Assembly: GCA_002418465.1 (NCBI GenBank) | Contig: DIEE01000289.1 | Span: 139 to 24,084 of the forward strand | Direction of reading: 5' to 3' | Length of the DNA: 23,946 nt | From: Pseudomonas sp. UBA5782 | Lineage (GTDB): Bacteria; Pseudomonadota; Gammaproteobacteria; Pseudomonadales; Pseudomonadaceae | Part shown: positions 14,511 to 22,452 of the stretch, piece after piece | Position numbering within the stretch: position 1 is the stretch's first letter | Layout: every line of letters starts with the position of its first letter | Program-made: the position numbers and the translations under genes | The notes under the pieces: generated by a model | The model's database searches: none | Seen by the model: only the letters and a program-made list of their open reading frames with translations | What the model was told of the DNA's origin: nothing

Positions 14511-15725
14511 ATGGCGCAGAAAGCAATCAAGACCAGCCTGTTTACCTGGGAAGGGATGGACAGGAAGGGCACCAAGGTCAAAGGGGAGTTGAGCGGTGTA
14601 AACCCTGCACTGGTCAAAGCCCAGCTTCGAAAGCAGGGCATCAACCCGACCAAGGTACGCAAGAAGGGTTTTTCCTTCGGTACCGGCAAAAAGATCAAGC
14701 CGATGGACATCGCCCTGTTCACCCGGCAAATGGCGACAATGATGAAAGCAGGCGTCCCCCTGCTCTCGTCGTTCGACATCATCATGGATGGGCAGGAAAA
14801 CCCGAACATGCGCAAGTTGATTGACGAGATAAAGCAGGAGGTGGCCGCTGGTAATAGTTTTGCCAACTCGTTGCGCAAGAAGCCCCAATATTTTGACGAC
14901 CTTTATTGCAACCTCGTTGACTCTGGCGAACAGTCCGGCGCCTTGGAAACACTGCTGGATCGCGTAGCAACCTATAAAGAAAAAACAGAACTGCTGAAGA
15001 AGAAAATCAAGAAAGCGATGAACTACCCCATTGCAGTAGTGGCAGTCGCCATCATTGTTTCGGCCATCCTCCTGATCAAAGTCGTTCCGCAGTTCCAGTC
15101 CGTGTTTGCCAACTTCGGCGCAGAATTACCGGCCTTTACTTTGATGGTGATCGGGCTTTCCGAAGCATTGCAGGAATGGTGGTTCCTGATCCTGATCGCT
15201 ATGTTCGGATTGGGCTTTGCATTCAAGGAAGCTCATAAACGCTCGCAAAAATTTCGCGACGGCGTAGACCGAGGCGTGCTCAAACTTCCCATCGTTGGTG
15301 ACATTCTCTACAAGTCATCTCTTGCCCGCTATGCCCGCACTCTGGCCACGACCTTTGCCGCCGGCGTTCCGTTGGTCGATGCTCTGGACTCCGTTTCCGG
15401 CGCTACCGGTAACGTCGTGTTCAAAAATGCGGTAAACCGGGTAAAAGCCGACGTCTCCACCGGTATGCAGTTGAACTTCGCGATGCGCACCACCGGCGTG
15501 TTTCCGGCCATGGCCATCCAGATGACCGCCATTGGCGAGGAATCCGGTGCGCTGGATTCGATGCTGGACAAGGTGGCGACCTTCTATGAAGAGGAAGTCG
15601 ACAACAAGGTCGATGGCCTCACCGCGCTCATGGAACCGATGATCATGGCCGTCCTCGGCGTGCTGGTCGGCGGTCTGATCATCGCGATGTACCTGCCGAT
15701 CTTCCAGCTCGGCTCCGTCGTCTGA
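14511..15725 (+). CDS. pilC: Type IV pilus inner-membrane platform protein PilC
   Basis: A 404-residue member of the GspF/PilC family. Two tandem T2SSF repeats are visible at about 67-190 and 270-392, each with the FTRQMATMMKAGVPLL or YARTLATTFAAGVPLV type of start. Both repeats have a GE(Q/E)SGAL motif. Membrane helices lie at about 170-193, 220-237 and 373-396. PilC sits in the inner membrane above the PilB hexamer and helps insert pilins. The ribosome binding site AAGGA overlaps the pilB 3' end, six bases before the ATG, and the stop overlaps pilD. Confidence 0.97.
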   Translation: MAQKAIKTSLFTWEGMDRKGTKVKGELSGVNPALVKAQLRKQGINPTKVRKKGFSFGTGKKIKPMDIALFTRQMATMMKAGVPLLSSFDIIMDGQENPNMRKLIDEIKQEVAAGNSFANSLRKKPQYFDDLYCNLVDSGEQSGALETLLDRVATYKEKTELLKKKIKKAMNYPIAVVAVAIIVSAILLIKVVPQFQSVFANFGAELPAFTLMVIGLSEALQEWWFLILIAMFGLGFAFKEAHKRSQKFRDGVDRGVLKLPIVGDILYKSSLARYARTLATTFAAGVPLVDALDSVSGATGNVVFKNAVNRVKADVSTGMQLNFAMRTTGVFPAMAIQMTAIGEESGALDSMLDKVATFYEEEVDNKVDGLTALMEPMIMAVLGVLVGGLIIAMYLPIFQLGSVV

Positions 15726-16594
15726 TGCTCGTGCTCGACTTCCTGGCCAGCCATGCGCTGGCCTTTGTTTTGTGTGTCGGGGTGCTCGGGCTGTTGGTGG
15801 GGAGTTTCCTCAACGTGGTGGTTTACCGGTTGCCGGTGATGCTGGAGCGCGACTGGAAGAGCCAGGCCAGGGAAATCCTCGAACTGCCAGCCGAACCCGT
15901 CGGAAAGCCGTTCAATCTGGTCCTGCCGAACTCCCACTGCCCGCACTGCGGGCATGAAATCAAGGCCTGGGAAAACATTCCCGTGCTCAGCTATCTCGCC
16001 CTTGGCGGGAAGTGCTCGGGCTGCAAGGCGCCGATCAGCAAGCGCTATCCGCTGGTGGAGCTGGCCTCCGGCCTGCTGTCGGCCTATGTCGCCTGGCACT
16101 TCGGGCTTTCCTGGCAGACCGGTGGGATGCTCCTGCTGACCTGGGGTCTGCTGGCGATGAGCCTGATCGATGCCGATCACCAGCTGTTGCCCGATGCCAT
16201 CGTGTTGCCGCTGCTCTGGCTGGGACTGATCGCCAACAACTACAGCCTGTTCGCCAGCCTGGCGGATGCGCTCTGGGGTGCGGTGGCCGGCTATCTGAGC
16301 CTGTGGTCGGTGTATTGGCTGTTCAAGCTTGTAACCGGCAAGGAAGGCATGGGCTACGGGGATTTCAAGCTGCTGGCGATGCTCGGAGCCTGGGGCGGTT
16401 GGCAGGTCCTGCCGCTGACCATCCTGCTGTCATCTCTGGTGGGGGCCGTACTGGGTATCGCCACGCTGCGCCTGCGCAGGTCCGAAGCCAGCACGCCGAT
16501 CCCCTTTGGTCCGTATCTCGCCATCGCGGGTTGGATTGCCCTGCTCTGGGGTGATCAAATAACCGACTCCTATCTGCAATTTGCCGGTTTCTGA
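15725..16594 (+). CDS. pilD: Prepilin peptidase and N-methyltransferase PilD
   Basis: A 289-residue polytopic membrane aspartyl protease that cuts the leader of prepilins and type II secretion pseudopilins and methylates the new N-terminal Phe. The cytoplasmic N-terminal domain has the two zinc pairs CPHC (Cys72/75) and CSGC (Cys97/100). Catalytic aspartates are Asp149 (SLIDADHQLLPD) and Asp213 (GMGYGDFKLL), the positions known in P. aeruginosa PilD. The ATG overlaps the pilC stop by one base (TGATG), so translation is coupled. Confidence 0.97.
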   Translation: MLVLDFLASHALAFVLCVGVLGLLVGSFLNVVVYRLPVMLERDWKSQAREILELPAEPVGKPFNLVLPNSHCPHCGHEIKAWENIPVLSYLALGGKCSGCKAPISKRYPLVELASGLLSAYVAWHFGLSWQTGGMLLLTWGLLAMSLIDADHQLLPDAIVLPLLWLGLIANNYSLFASLADALWGAVAGYLSLWSVYWLFKLVTGKEGMGYGDFKLLAMLGAWGGWQVLPLTILLSSLVGAVLGIATLRLRRSEASTPIPFGPYLAIAGWIALLWGDQITDSYLQFAGF

Positions 16595-16657
16595 TGACCC
16601 CGCCGCTCTCTTCAGCGCGTCCCGTGACTGAACGCTCCCGCCAGAGCCCATGCCTGT

Positions 16658-16716
16658 GGCGGATCGACGCATCCGCCTCGGCCGACCCTGCGCCCGCCTA
16701 CGACGCAGACGGGCGC
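16658..16716. repeat. Two adjacent hairpins in the pilD-coaE gap
   Basis: GGCGGAT / ATCCGCC (16658-16677, six-base loop) and GCGCCCG / CGGGCGC (16690-16716, 13-base loop) are perfect seven-base inverted repeats. GGCGGAT...ATCCGCC palindromes followed by CCTACG-like sequence are common between Pseudomonas genes, so this could be a degenerate REP-type element. The second hairpin ends five bases before the coaE ATG and covers the place where a ribosome binding site would be. Confidence 0.45.
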
Positions 16717-16721
16717 GGCCG

Positions 16722-17330
16722 ATGAAATCCTGGATTCTCGGCGTCACCGGCGGCATCGGCAGCGGCAAGAGCGCGGTCGCCGAGCACTTCATCGAGCTGG
16801 GCGTGCACCTGATCGATGCCGATCACGCCGCTCGCTGGGTCGTGGAGCCCGGCCGCCCGGCACTGGCCAGAATCGTCGAACACTTCGGCGACGCCGTGCT
16901 GCGTGCGGACGGCCAGCTCGACCGCGGCGAACTGCGCGCCCGGGTGTTCCAGAACGCCGACGAACGCCGCTGGCTGGAAAGCCTGCTGCACCCGCTGATC
17001 GGCGAGGAGATCGTCAACTACCTGGCCCTCGCCGAGTCGCCCTACGCGATCCTGGTGTCGCCGCTGCTGATCGAGTCCGGCCAGCACAGCCTCACCCAGC
17101 GGGTTCTCGTGGTGGATGCCCCCGAGCAGCTGCAACTGCAGCGCACCATGAGCCGCGACCAGGCCTCCGAAGAGCAGGTCCGCGCCATACTGCTGGCGCA
17201 GGCCAAGCGCGAGGAGCGCCTGCGCCATGCCGACGATGTGTTGATGAACGATAGAGACCTGACCTGGCTGCGTTCGGAAGTCGAGCGTTTGCACCATTTT
17301 TACCTGACGTTGCGCGGAGGCCAGCCATGA
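16722..17330 (+). CDS. coaE: Dephospho-CoA kinase CoaE
   Basis: A 202-residue cytoplasmic P-loop kinase for the last step of coenzyme A synthesis. The Walker A motif GGIGSGKS lies near residues 9-16 (LGVTGGIGSGKSAVAEHF). It is followed by HLIDADHAARWVVEPG (substrate-binding Asp), LHPLIGEEI and the lid region QASEEQVRAILLAQ. I chose the ATG giving MKSWILGVTGG; an in-frame ATG 72 bases upstream would add an Arg-rich stretch that is translated repeat. No good Shine-Dalgarno is visible because a hairpin fills that place. It follows pilD by 127 bases and overlaps yacG by four. Confidence 0.95.
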   Translation: MKSWILGVTGGIGSGKSAVAEHFIELGVHLIDADHAARWVVEPGRPALARIVEHFGDAVLRADGQLDRGELRARVFQNADERRWLESLLHPLIGEEIVNYLALAESPYAILVSPLLIESGQHSLTQRVLVVDAPEQLQLQRTMSRDQASEEQVRAILLAQAKREERLRHADDVLMNDRDLTWLRSEVERLHHFYLTLRGGQP

Positions 17331-17527
17331 GCAACCCGATGATCATCGAATGCCCCACCTGTGGAGCCCCCGTGGAGTGGAGCGCGAAGAGCCCTTCGCG
17401 GCCGTTCTGCTCGGAGCGCTGCAAGCTCATTGACCTGGGCGCCTGGGCCTCCGAGGAACACGCGATTCCCGGCGACCAGGTCGACGACGAGCTGTTCTCC
17501 GGCGAACTGCCACCGCGCGCGCACTGA
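17327..17527 (+). CDS. yacG: DNA gyrase inhibitor YacG (zinc-binding)
   Basis: A 66-residue protein with a single treble-clef zinc site: CPTC (Cys9/Cys12) and CSERC (Cys28/Cys32), then KLIDLGAWASEEHAIPG, the family hallmark. E. coli YacG binds GyrB and inhibits gyrase. The gene overlaps the coaE stop (ATGA), the usual coaE-yacG pairing. The C-terminal tail is acidic. Confidence 0.95.
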   Translation: MSNPMIIECPTCGAPVEWSAKSPSRPFCSERCKLIDLGAWASEEHAIPGDQVDDELFSGELPPRAH

Positions 17528-17535
17528 GGCCGCCC

Positions 17536-18360
17536 GTGACGGACTCGCTCAGCGCCCTGCCCCGCTTCTGGCGGGACGCGGCGCTGCCGTTCATCGAGGC
17601 ACGCTCGGTGGAGGATGGGCGCAAGGTCTGCTACGCGCCGCACTCGCATGCCTGCTTCTCGGTGGGCGCGGTCACGGCGGGGAGCTGCACCTACTTCAAC
17701 GCCGAGGCGCAGGAAGCCATCGAGGCCGGCTGCGTGGTGCTGATGAATCCGCAGGCGGTGCACGCCTGCAATCCCGTCGACGGGCAACCCTGGTCGTACC
17801 TGATGTTCTACGTCGATGCCGCCTGGCTCGGCGAACGGCAGGGCGAGATGGGCGCCAGCGCCGACGGTGCCTTCGCGCCCTTCCCGGCGATCCTCAGCCG
17901 CAACCCGGCGCTGTTCGCCGCGCTGACCGCGCTGCATGCCCAGCTCCTGGCTGACCAGACAGATACCCTGCACAAGCAGAGCGCGATCATCGAGTTCTTC
18001 GCGCTGTTGCAGCAGACACTGGTGCCGCGACCGAACGGCCAGGACATCGCACCGTTGCAGCAACTGGAACGCGCCGCGCGCTTCATCGGCGAACACTGCA
18101 CCGAGGCGCTGACCCTCGATTCCATCTGCGCGGCGGCCGGGCTGTCGCCGTCCTACCTGATCCGCGCCTTCAAGCGCCGCTACGGCATGACGCCGCACGC
18201 CTACCTGCTCAACCGCCGCATCCAGCGCAGCCAGCAGTGGTTGCGCCAGGGACGCGGTCTGGCCGAGGTGGCGCTGGCCGCCGGTTTCGCCGACCAGGCG
18301 CACTTCCAGCGCGCGTTCAAGCGCCATCTCGCGGCGACGCCCGGCCAGTACCGCGACTGA
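17536..18360 (+). CDS. AraC-family transcriptional regulator
   Basis: A 274-residue regulator. The N-terminal half is a cupin-type sensor (AraC_binding; HSHACFSVGAVTAGSCTYF, then LMNPQAVHACNP). The C-terminal 100 residues hold two helix-turn-helix units, about 192-212 (LDSICAAAGLSPSYLIRAFK) and 240-262 (GLAEVALAAGFADQAHFQRA), ending in the usual TPGQYR. Translation starts at GTG (17536) with GAGG seven bases upstream, only eight bases after yacG. The effector is unknown. It converges on a LysE-family exporter, a pairing frequent in Pseudomonas, so control of that exporter is a reasonable guess. Confidence 0.9.
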   Translation: MTDSLSALPRFWRDAALPFIEARSVEDGRKVCYAPHSHACFSVGAVTAGSCTYFNAEAQEAIEAGCVVLMNPQAVHACNPVDGQPWSYLMFYVDAAWLGERQGEMGASADGAFAPFPAILSRNPALFAALTALHAQLLADQTDTLHKQSAIIEFFALLQQTLVPRPNGQDIAPLQQLERAARFIGEHCTEALTLDSICAAAGLSPSYLIRAFKRRYGMTPHAYLLNRRIQRSQQWLRQGRGLAEVALAAGFADQAHFQRAFKRHLAATPGQYRD

Positions 18361-18454
18361 AGGGGATCTCCAAAAACGCAGGAGAGGCAGTCAACGCACG
18401 GCAAAAACAGGCAAAAAAGCGCAATTTACGCGTTGTAAATGAGCATTTTGACCG

Positions 18455-18476
18455 GGCTCGCGATCGAGCCTTTTTT
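18455..18476 (+). terminator. Intrinsic terminator
   Basis: GGCTCG, loop CGAT, CGAGCC, then six T residues: a textbook plus-strand terminator. It stands 94 bases past the AraC-family stop, after an AT-rich stretch with an ATTTAC/GTAAAT inverted repeat (18424-18440). It would end either the regulator transcript or a short independent RNA. Confidence 0.85.
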
Positions 18477-18527
18477 CAACGCGGTGATGACGACGCAGGT
18501 AGTTTTCCGAGGTGCCCCTAGGCGCGC

Positions 18528-19115
18528 TCAGCCCTCCAGCAGATACAGCGCACTACCCGCCAGCAGCAGCGCCATCAGCCGATTGAGCAGACGCACCCGC
18601 GCCGGATGCTGCATGTGCTGGCGCAGCAGGCTGCCGGCCAGGCCCCAGGCGCCGAGAGAGAGATAGCAGATGACGAAATACAGCGCGGCGAACAGCCAGA
18701 CCCGCGTCACCGCGCCGTCTGCCGCGAACAGCCCCATACCCGCCACCGAGGCCAGCCAGGCCTTCGGGTTCAGCCATTGCATCAGCGCACCGGTCCACAG
18801 TGACGGCCCGGCCATCGCTTTTCCGGCGCCGAGCTGGCCGTCGTCGCTCGCCAGCCGCCAGGCCATGTACAGCAGGAAGCCGATACCGCTCCACTGGATG
18901 CCGATCATCAGCGCCGGCGCGCGTTGCAGCACTTCGTAGAGGCCGAGGCCGATCAGCAGCAACAGCAGGGTGAAGCCGACGGTCGCGCCGGTGACATGCC
19001 GCAGACTGGCGGCGAAGCCGTGCCGGGCACCGCAATTCAGCGCCACCAGATTGACCGGGCCAGGCGTTATGGAAGAGGCCAGCGCGAACGCGGCCATGGA
19101 GAGGTAGGGAGTCAT
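18528..19115 (-). CDS. LysE/RhtB-family amino-acid exporter
   Basis: A 195-residue inner-membrane protein with about six hydrophobic helices. It has the signature of LysE/RhtB exporters near the N-terminus: SSITPGPVNLVALNCGARHG, followed by LRHVTGATVGF and, mid-protein, MQWLNPKAWLAS. These proteins export amino acids or related metabolites; the substrate here cannot be read from sequence. I chose the ATG at 19113-19115 (MTPYLSMAAFAL), since the upstream in-frame extension of 28 residues is polar and unlike the family. Convergent with the AraC-family regulator and divergent from the DUF445 gene. Confidence 0.9.
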   Translation of the reverse strand: MTPYLSMAAFALASSITPGPVNLVALNCGARHGFAASLRHVTGATVGFTLLLLLIGLGLYEVLQRAPALMIGIQWSGIGFLLYMAWRLASDDGQLGAGKAMAGPSLWTGALMQWLNPKAWLASVAGMGLFAADGAVTRVWLFAALYFVICYLSLGAWGLAGSLLRQHMQHPARVRLLNRLMALLLAGSALYLLEG

Positions 19116-19306
19116 CGCGATCTCTGCACGGGGGAACCAGTGCTGCAGGCTAGGGAGCGCCCGCCGCGCGGTATTGAAGGAAATTACCCTGGCGATCACC
19201 GCGCCAGGCCGGTCCGGCGAAATGCGCCGGGCGAACGTCAGGCGCGATGAGGCACTCTGTTATCAGGCAAGCCCGCCGCCTATCGGCCACTCGAGAGAGG
19301 ACATCC

Positions 19307-20575
19307 ATGAGCCGCCTGCTGCACACCTGGCAATCCCCGGTCGCCCGCATGAAGCTGGTCGCCGGGCTCCTCCTGCTGCTCGCCGCCGCGCTCTATGCGC
19401 TGGCCACGGCGATGCAGGCGCGGCACCCGGCCTGGGGTTACCTGGCCTCCTTCGCCGAGGCGGCGATGGTCGGTGCCATCGCCGACTGGTTCGCCGTCAC
19501 CGCGCTGTTCCGCCGCCCGCTCGGGCTGCCGATCCCGCACACCGCGATCATCCCGCGCAGCAAGGCGCGCATCGGGCGCAAGCTGTCGGACTTCATCACC
19601 ACGCATTTCCTCGCCACGCCGATGGTGCTGGCGAAGCTGCAGCAGCTCGACCTCGGCGGGCGCCTGGCCGACTGGCTGCGCCACCCGGACAACGCCGAAA
19701 TGGTCGGCCGCCAGTTGATCGGCGTGGCGCGCTTCGGCGTTACCGCGCTGCGCGACGAGCCGGTACGCGACTTCGTCCAGCGCAAGCTGGTCGACCGCCT
19801 GCGCGCCGTCGACCTCGCGCCGGCGTGCGCCAAGTTGCTGGAACTGCTCACCGCCCAGGGCCGCCACCAGGCCGTGCTCGACGAAGGCCTGGTCAAGCTG
19901 CACGGGCTGCTGCGCGACGACGACACCCGCGCGCTGATCGCCCGCACCATCACCTCGGAAGTGCGCACGCTGCGCTATCTGGGGCTCGGCAAGAGCGTCG
20001 GCAACTGGTCGGCGAACAAGCTGGTGGATGGCATCTCGTCGCTGATCGCCGAGGTCGCCAACGACCCGCAGCACCTGCTGCGCGCGCGCTTCGACGAGCA
20101 CGTCGCGCATTACGTCCAGCGCCTCAAATACGACCCGCACTATCGCCTGGAGGTGGAGCGCATCCTCGCCCAGCTGCTCGAACACCCAGCCACCACCGCC
20201 TACCTGCAGCAGCTCTGGCAGGCGCTGGTGCAGTGGCTGCAGGACGACCTGGACAGCGACGACTCGCGCATCGGCCGGCGCATCGTGCACCTGACCCAGG
20301 GCCTCGGCGACTCGCTGGCGGCCGATGCGGCCATGCGCGAGTGGATCAACCAGCAGGTCATGGCCGCCGCCCCGGAACTGCTGGAACGCTATCGGCGGCA
20401 GATCGGCGACTACATCGCCGACCGCGTCGAGCAGTGGGAAAGCCGCGAGCTGGTGACGCAGATGGAACAGAGCGTCGGCAAGGACCTTCAGTTCATCCGC
20501 ATCAACGGCACCCTGGTCGGCGGACTGGTGGGGCTGGTGCTGCACGCGCTGACGCAGGTGGCGGCGCGCTTCTAG
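19307..20575 (+). CDS. DUF445 family inner-membrane protein (YjiN-like)
   Basis: A 422-residue protein of the DUF445 family. A membrane helix at about 17-36 (LVAGLLLLLAAALYALATAM) is followed by the conserved segment FAEAAMVGAIADWFAVTALF, then RRPLGLPIPHTAIIPRSK. A long helical middle follows, and a C-terminal hydrophobic stretch (INGTLVGGLVGLVLHAL) is the second likely membrane anchor. Function in this family is unknown. I start at MSRLLHTW, which has GAGG six bases upstream, rather than at an earlier in-frame ATG (19247). It ends 22 bases from the convergent YkgJ-like gene. Confidence 0.87.
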   Translation: MSRLLHTWQSPVARMKLVAGLLLLLAAALYALATAMQARHPAWGYLASFAEAAMVGAIADWFAVTALFRRPLGLPIPHTAIIPRSKARIGRKLSDFITTHFLATPMVLAKLQQLDLGGRLADWLRHPDNAEMVGRQLIGVARFGVTALRDEPVRDFVQRKLVDRLRAVDLAPACAKLLELLTAQGRHQAVLDEGLVKLHGLLRDDDTRALIARTITSEVRTLRYLGLGKSVGNWSANKLVDGISSLIAEVANDPQHLLRARFDEHVAHYVQRLKYDPHYRLEVERILAQLLEHPATTAYLQQLWQALVQWLQDDLDSDDSRIGRRIVHLTQGLGDSLAADAAMREWINQQVMAAAPELLERYRRQIGDYIADRVEQWESRELVTQMEQSVGKDLQFIRINGTLVGGLVGLVLHALTQVAARF

Positions 20576-20597
20576 CCGGGCGAACCGCCTTGCGCCG

Positions 20598-20951
20598 CTA
20601 GACCAGCACCTGCCGCGTGGTCGCGATCAGCCGGTGCACCTGGCGCTCGACATGCGCCTCGGTGGGGGTTTCCGGGCCACGCCCGCGCGGGCACGGCAGG
20701 CTCGCGGTGGTGCCGAACAGGCGGCAGATCAGCGGGCGCTGGTCGTACACCTGGCAGCCCTGCGGGCCGAGGTGCACGCAGTTGAATTCGGCCAGCGCGG
20801 CATCGTGATCGGCATCGCTCCTCACCGGCAGGCGCGCCATTTCCTCGGACGACGCGGTCACCGGTCCGCAGCAGTCGTGGCAGCCGGGTACGCAGTCGAA
20901 GCGCGGAATGCTCAGGCGCAGCTGGTCGATCTTGCGGCCGGTACAACTCAT
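20598..20951 (-). CDS. YkgJ-family Cys-rich protein, putative zinc/iron-chelating
   Basis: A 117-residue cytoplasmic protein with nine cysteines (3, 20, 24, 27, 28, 58, 66, 76, 87). The motif FDCVPGCHDCCGPV, then NCVHLGPQGCQVYDQRPLICRLFG, matches the YkgJ family (CxxxCxxCC), proposed to bind zinc or iron. No enzyme activity is established. I chose the ATG at 20949-20951 (MSCTGRKID); the longer open frame upstream is Arg-rich and unlike homologues. The ribosome binding site is weak. Its 5' side faces the aldo/keto reductase gene across 214 bases. Confidence 0.85.
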   Translation of the reverse strand: MSCTGRKIDQLRLSIPRFDCVPGCHDCCGPVTASSEEMARLPVRSDADHDAALAEFNCVHLGPQGCQVYDQRPLICRLFGTTASLPCPRGRGPETPTEAHVERQVHRLIATTRQVLV

Positions 20952-21165
20952 CGATGGGCACTCGGAAACGTTGGTCGGCGCATGGTACACCGCCGCCACG
21001 CCGCGCCGACCCGGGAGGGGACGGATGCCGATCGGCGGACCACGCCCGGACGCGTCTTTCCGGAGGCGCTCCCAACATCGCGTAACATTTCCCCGAGAAC
21101 CGCATTCCAGACGCTTCGGTCGCACCTAGGGCACGCCCACGATCCCTTCCGACTGGAGCCCGCCC

Positions 21166-22287
21166 ATGCAACGACGCCACTTCCTCACCGCCAGCGCCCT
21201 CGGCGCCGCCGGCCTCGCCCTTGGTCCAGCCCTGGCCCAGGCTGCCTCGACCGGCGCGGCCGGCAGCACGACTCAGCCGCTACCGAGCAACGACGGGCGT
21301 CACCCGCGCTACCGGCCGCCGCAGCGTTACGGCTACGGCTGCGCGGTGGCGCTCGGCGACATGCGCCGCAAGATCGGCAACCTCGAAGCGCAGGCGCTGC
21401 TGCAGGCGGCCTGGGATGCGGGCATCCGCTACTTCGACACCTCGCCCTGGTACGGCCTGGGCCTGAGCGAACGGCGCCTCGGCTACTTCCTCTCGCCGCA
21501 GGAACGCCAGGCCTACTCGCTGTCGTCCAAGAGCGGACGCCTGCTGCACCCCGCCCTCGGCTACTCGCACCCGAGCTGGAAGGGACCGAGCAATTTCGAC
21601 TACCGCTACGACTACACGGCCGCGGCCACCCGCCGTTCGGTGGAGGACAGCCTGCAGCGCATGGGCGTGCCGAGCCTCGACGTGGTGTTCATCCATGATC
21701 TCTCGCCGGACAACAAGGACATGGGCGAGGCCTGGAAGGAGCGCTTCAAGATTGCCGTGAAGGGCGCCATGCCGGAGCTGGTGAAGATGCGCGAGGAAGG
21801 CCTGATCAAGGGCTGGGGCATGGGCGTGAACACCCTGGAGCCGTCGCTCGGCGCCATCGAGGCGTCCGACCCGGACATCATCCTGCAGGCCTGCCAGTAC
21901 TCGCTGCTGCAGCACGACGACGCGGTGGAACGGCTGTTCCCGGTATGCCGCCGGCGCACCGTCTCGCTGGTGATCGGCGCGCCGCTGAACTCGGGCTACC
22001 TGGCCGGCAACGACTACTTCAACTACAGCCAGAAGATTCCCGCCGGCATGGCCGAGAAACGCGAACGCTGCCGCGCCCTGGCCCGCGATCACGACATCGA
22101 CCTGCGCACTGCCGCGCTGCACTTCTGCAACGCCGCGGACGTGGTCGCGGCGATCATTCCCGGCGGCAGCACCGCGGAGCAGATCCGCCAGAACGTCGCC
22201 TCGATGTCCGCCACCGTGCCGGCCGCCTTCTGGCAGGAGGCCAAGCGCCAGGGCCTGATCCACGCGGACGCGCCGATCCCGGCCTGA
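21166..22287 (+). CDS. Tat-exported aldo/keto reductase
   Basis: A 373-residue aldo/keto reductase with an N-terminal twin-arginine signal (QRRHFLTASALGAAGLALG, then PALAQA; cleavage likely near residue 26). The catalytic tetrad fits Asp91 and Tyr96 (YFDTSPWYGLGLSERRLG), Lys122 (SSKSGRLL) and His177 (VFIHDLS). The nearest group I recognise is the D-threo-aldose/L-fucose dehydrogenase-like branch (SLDVVFIHD, GWGMGVNTLEP, IIPGGSTAEQI). If exported, it would need NAD(P)H bound before folding and export by Tat, as in glucose-fructose oxidoreductase. Substrate unknown. It is followed by a hairpin and then a TonB-dependent receptor on the same strand. Confidence 0.88.
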   Translation: MQRRHFLTASALGAAGLALGPALAQAASTGAAGSTTQPLPSNDGRHPRYRPPQRYGYGCAVALGDMRRKIGNLEAQALLQAAWDAGIRYFDTSPWYGLGLSERRLGYFLSPQERQAYSLSSKSGRLLHPALGYSHPSWKGPSNFDYRYDYTAAATRRSVEDSLQRMGVPSLDVVFIHDLSPDNKDMGEAWKERFKIAVKGAMPELVKMREEGLIKGWGMGVNTLEPSLGAIEASDPDIILQACQYSLLQHDDAVERLFPVCRRRTVSLVIGAPLNSGYLAGNDYFNYSQKIPAGMAEKRERCRALARDHDIDLRTAALHFCNAADVVAAIIPGGSTAEQIRQNVASMSATVPAAFWQEAKRQGLIHADAPIPA

Positions 22288-22297
22288 CCGCGCCCTC

Positions 22298-22326
22298 GCC
22301 CGCCGGAGCAGGAGGCTCCGGCGGGC
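22298..22326 (+). terminator. GC-rich hairpin after the aldo/keto reductase gene
   Basis: A perfect 12-bp stem (GCCCGCCGGAGC / GCTCCGGCGGGC, loop AGGAG) starts ten bases after the stop. There is no T-run, so terminator function is likely but incomplete by the classical rule. It separates the reductase from the receptor gene. Confidence 0.55.
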
Positions 22327-22347
22327 ATTCGAGGCAGCCCCGCAGCA

Positions 22348-22359
22348 GTACTTAGGTAC
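22348..22359. promoter_or_regulatory. Possible regulator site: 12-bp palindrome upstream of the TonB receptor gene
   Basis: GTACTTAGGTAC reads GTAC-CTAA-GTAC on the other strand: ten of twelve positions symmetric. It lies 94 bases before the receptor start and about 48 bases before a TCTAAT (22407-22412) that could be a -10 box with no convincing -35. That arrangement fits an activator-dependent promoter. The regulator is unidentified. Confidence 0.4.
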
Positions 22360-22452
22360 AACCGCGCCAGCCCCAACGGAGGATTTTTTCCCGAACCCGC
22401 GCCCGCTCTAATGGCCCGCATCCGCCATTCCAATAAAAACACCGGAGCAGCC

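Noticed and set aside
20952..21165. N-terminal extension of the YkgJ-like protein and possible small gene in the gap
   Set aside because: The extension is Arg-rich and unlike homologues. The 214-base gap shows no convincing gene and presumably holds the two divergent promoters.
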